From the NCBI GenBank assembly GCA_021014945.1, contig MU266740.1:1-17739 (forward strand): 17,739 nucleotides of DNA, in the 5' to 3' direction. Positions 16,535-17,739 of the stretch are shown piece by piece (within the stretch, counting starts at the first letter, position 1; every line of letters begins with the position of its first letter). A model generated the notes under the pieces. That model worked only from the letters and a program-made list of their open reading frames with translations, did no database searches and was not told the DNA's origin. This DNA comes from Leucogyrophana mollusca. Taxonomy: Eukaryota > Basidiomycota > Agaricomycetes > Boletales. Made by a program: the position numbers and the translations under genes.

Positions 16535-17735
16535 CGCCAACCAGGACCACTAAGGTCCCGTCCTTTTCTCCCTCGAAGCGGAAGAGCAGGTTCCCCCGCT
16601 CCCCTTCCAGCCACCCTGGGGGTTGCTCGCCACGTCCATAGAACGTGGAGTCGTCGGGGAGGACCTCGGGGGCGTCCTCATGTACTTCCGCGGCTTGGGG
16701 GGCAGTCTCGACCGCCTTGCCCTTGTCTCTCCTTGCCACGGTCTTGCGTGGCGGGTTGGGAACGGAGCTGCTCGCCCCGTTGTCTTCGTAGACCGCTTGG
16801 GTCTGCTCATCTCGCGATACTCGTATCGCGCGTCTCATATCGCACTCCTCCTCGGAGTTGGATTCGTCAGTGACGTATCCGAAGAGGTTGGGGTTGACCT
16901 CCTGGTTCAACCGTTTGCGGGCCCGCTTGGACAACTTCTCTGGTGGGGACGAGTCCCTCCAGATGTCCTTCCCTTTCCCCTTCTCGGGGATCGGGGCTGC
17001 AGGTCCCTTCCCCTTTTCAGAGGTCGGGACCGCAGCGGGCTTGCTCGCGATATTGGGCAACGAAGATGTTGCCGGGGTTTTAGTTGACAACGCGAGCGTT
17101 GTCGTTGGCTTTGCGTGCGATGCTAGCGTCGCAAGGCCCGCTGAGGGCAGTTCGAATGTCTTACCCTTGTTGAGCAAGGGTGGTTTGGACGTCGGGGGAA
17201 CAAAGCTCGAAGCTTTGCCCCTCGTTGTCGGTTTCGAGGAGCCGCCGCTCCCCCGCCCCCCTTGAGCAACCGGCGGGATGCTCACGGAAGCCAGTTGCGC
17301 CTGCGCAACGGCCAGCTCTTCCTTGAGAGTTGCGATTTCAGAGTCCTGATCTCGCAACTCGTGCAGATATTCGTCACGAGTGACGATCACCTCCTCCATA
17401 GTGCGACGAAAACCTCGCACGTCGTCCTCCAAGAGGGCGACATCGCATCCGGGCAGCATGCCACGATTTGCGCGATCAGTGTAGAAGCTGTCGCGCGCCT
17501 CGATGGCGGCCGCAAAGCTGCCCGACGTACTGTCCACCTCACTGAGGTGCTCGATGTACGCGGAGCAGTGGGGGCAGCCGGTAGCATGAGCTACCGTCTG
17601 CAAGAAGGGTTTGAATACCCACCTGTGGGGTGGGCGTTTTGATGAGCGACCATCGTCGTCGCTTGGACGCCGCGACCTCTTCGACGTTGCCGTCGTCGAG
17701 GGCGCGGAGGGCGGTTCGGTGGACTCATGGTCCAT
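16458..17735 (-). CDS. Gag-like ORF1 of the LTR element (425 codons)
   Basis: It starts at an ATG in strong context (GCCCATGG) four bases from the right edge. Residues 1-40 are disordered and basic, with clusters SKRSRRP and SSKRPPHR that could be nuclear signals. ATGCPHCSAY (about 51-60) has a CxxC that may bind metal with another Cys. Residues about 98-150 are an Arg/Glu/Leu coiled coil (LLEDDVRGFRRTMEEV... to LKEELAVAQAQL). Then comes a long Ser/Pro/Thr/Lys-rich part with repeated EKGKG, a basic KLSKRARKRL segment near 280, and a folded-looking end (LLFRFEGEKDGTLVVLVGG). No retroviral-type CCHC knuckle is seen. The TGA stop (16460-16458) overlaps ORF2 in the next frame. Role inferred: RNA-packaging shell protein. 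Family remembered as agaricomycete hypothetical proteins. Confidence 0.65.
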   Translation of the reverse strand: MDHESTEPPSAPSTTATSKRSRRPSDDDGRSSKRPPHRWVFKPFLQTVAHATGCPHCSAYIEHLSEVDSTSGSFAAAIEARDSFYTDRANRGMLPGCDVALLEDDVRGFRRTMEEVIVTRDEYLHELRDQDSEIATLKEELAVAQAQLASVSIPPVAQGGRGSGGSSKPTTRGKASSFVPPTSKPPLLNKGKTFELPSAGLATLASHAKPTTTLALSTKTPATSSLPNIASKPAAVPTSEKGKGPAAPIPEKGKGKDIWRDSSPPEKLSKRARKRLNQEVNPNLFGYVTDESNSEEECDMRRAIRVSRDEQTQAVYEDNGASSSVPNPPRKTVARRDKGKAVETAPQAAEVHEDAPEVLPDDSTFYGRGEQPPGWLEGERGNLLFRFEGEKDGTLVVLVGGMEYRFSGAARLRAETTMANRPTFP

Positions 17736-17739
17736 GGGC

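Larger units (their letters stand above)
14506..16540 (-). pseudogene. Gag-like ORF2 of the LTR element, interrupted by a fold-back insertion
   Basis: The right part (16540-15842) reads WPTGPPSLDGARQDAIPLFN, then Trp-rich boxes EWRSYF, EEWRTPTWFAKWRED and EWKDWIEFY, and a helical KYRLCLLAPVPGLYREYLAMF. It is cut at codon GTC 15844-15842 by the fold-back element. The left part resumes at codon GTC 14988-14986 with DNLTEDDIARHLAQCGV and ends at the stop at 14508-14506. Both flanks are in the same frame once the insert and one GTC are removed (392 codons counted from the ATG at 16540). The Trp boxes and the LTxDDIARHLAxCGV end recall a widespread agaricomycete Gag-like family that I know only as hypothetical proteins. 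In the present sequence the frame runs into the insert and stops at 15746. It may be entered from ORF1 rather than from its own ATG. Confidence 0.62.
15845..17734. repeat. Tiled short inverted repeats, right block of the LTR element interior
   Basis: Arms of 7 bp or more: 15851-15858/15864-15871, 15885-15891/15896-15902, 15920-15933 (14-bp palindrome), 16007-16019/16028-16040, 16050-16056/16063-16069, 16106-16115/16119-16128, 16210-16217/16220-16227 and 16247-16254/16259-16266. Also 16325-16340/16363-16378, 16407-16417/16432-16442, 16444-16451/16455-16462, 16521-16527/16531-16537, 16813-16820/16823-16830 and 16996-17007/17026-17036. Also 17086-17092/17097-17103, 17116-17122/17127-17133, 17163-17169/17175-17181, 17201-17207/17211-17217 and 17294-17300/17303-17309. 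Also 17327-17335/17352-17360, 17371-17377/17380-17386 and 17579-17585/17590-17596. Between them lie many 5-6-bp stems (for example 16735-16740/16747-16752, 17535-17540/17544-17549, 17618-17623/17629-17634, 17720-17724/17730-17734). Confidence 0.88.
14037..17739 (-). mobile_element. 3' portion of an LTR retroelement with Gag-like frames only (5' end outside window)
   Basis: In minus-strand order the window shows a Gag-like ORF1, an overlapping ORF2 (interrupted by a fold-back element), about 285 bp of non-coding sequence, a purine-rich tract and a 174-bp LTR at the left end. No reverse transcriptase, integrase or protease text (YxDD, HHCC, DTG) lies between Gag and the 3' LTR, where pol would normally be. 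This suggests a non-autonomous element that borrows enzymes, or an element with unusual order whose pol is to the right. The whole interior is tiled with short inverted repeats. The right LTR and the target-site duplication cannot be checked; the five bases left of the LTR are CTATA. Confidence 0.68.

Noticed and set aside
14222..17734. CRISPR-like or tandem repeat array
   Set aside because: The hairpins all differ in sequence and spacing, so there is no shared repeat unit. They also lie inside reading frames in a eukaryotic context.

Overview
The window looks like nuclear DNA of an agaricomycete (mushroom-forming basidiomycete). Short introns of about 48-61 bp (GT...YAG, one with a CTAAC branch site) fit this. 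So do degraded copies of families expanded in these fungi: FunK1-type kinases, TPR arrays with ALxLRPxGHP repeats, a RhoGEF fragment, a PIF1/Helitron-type helicase tail and a Gag-like family. Family names come from memory of motifs; no database was searched.

Left and middle (1-12.5 kb) are mostly a gene graveyard. It holds the C-terminal end of a Helitron-type helicase (1-222, +), a multi-exon conserved gene on the minus strand with probable frame damage (648-2191), a kinase fragment (2250-2661, -), weak hypothetical genes (3-5.7 kb), a TPR pseudogene (5770-6475, +), a RhoGEF fragment (6647-6905, +), long stretches with no support, and a FunK1 kinase pseudogene (11215-12093, +). One small intact gene (12595-12993, +) with a recognisable promoter context stands out.

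The right part (14037-17739) is the 3' portion of a minus-strand LTR retroelement: a 174-bp LTR (TGTAA...TTACA), an adjacent purine-rich tract, and two overlapping Gag-like reading frames, with no pol between Gag and LTR. Two things are unusual. (1) Its internal region is tiled with several dozen short perfect inverted repeats (arms 5-16 bp, small loops), in coding and non-coding parts alike. (2) An 853-bp fold-back element (14989-15841) lies inside the second frame, flanked by a 3-bp GAC repeat. Its arms carry two divergent tRNA-like Pol III units, and conceptual removal makes the Gag-like frame continuous again. The hairpin tiling stops at the fold-back element and resumes after it, which supports it being an insertion.

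The two Gag-like frames overlap at a CCT-TGA-C stop. They could be joined by a +1 frameshift or by a 61-bp intron; the sequence allows both.
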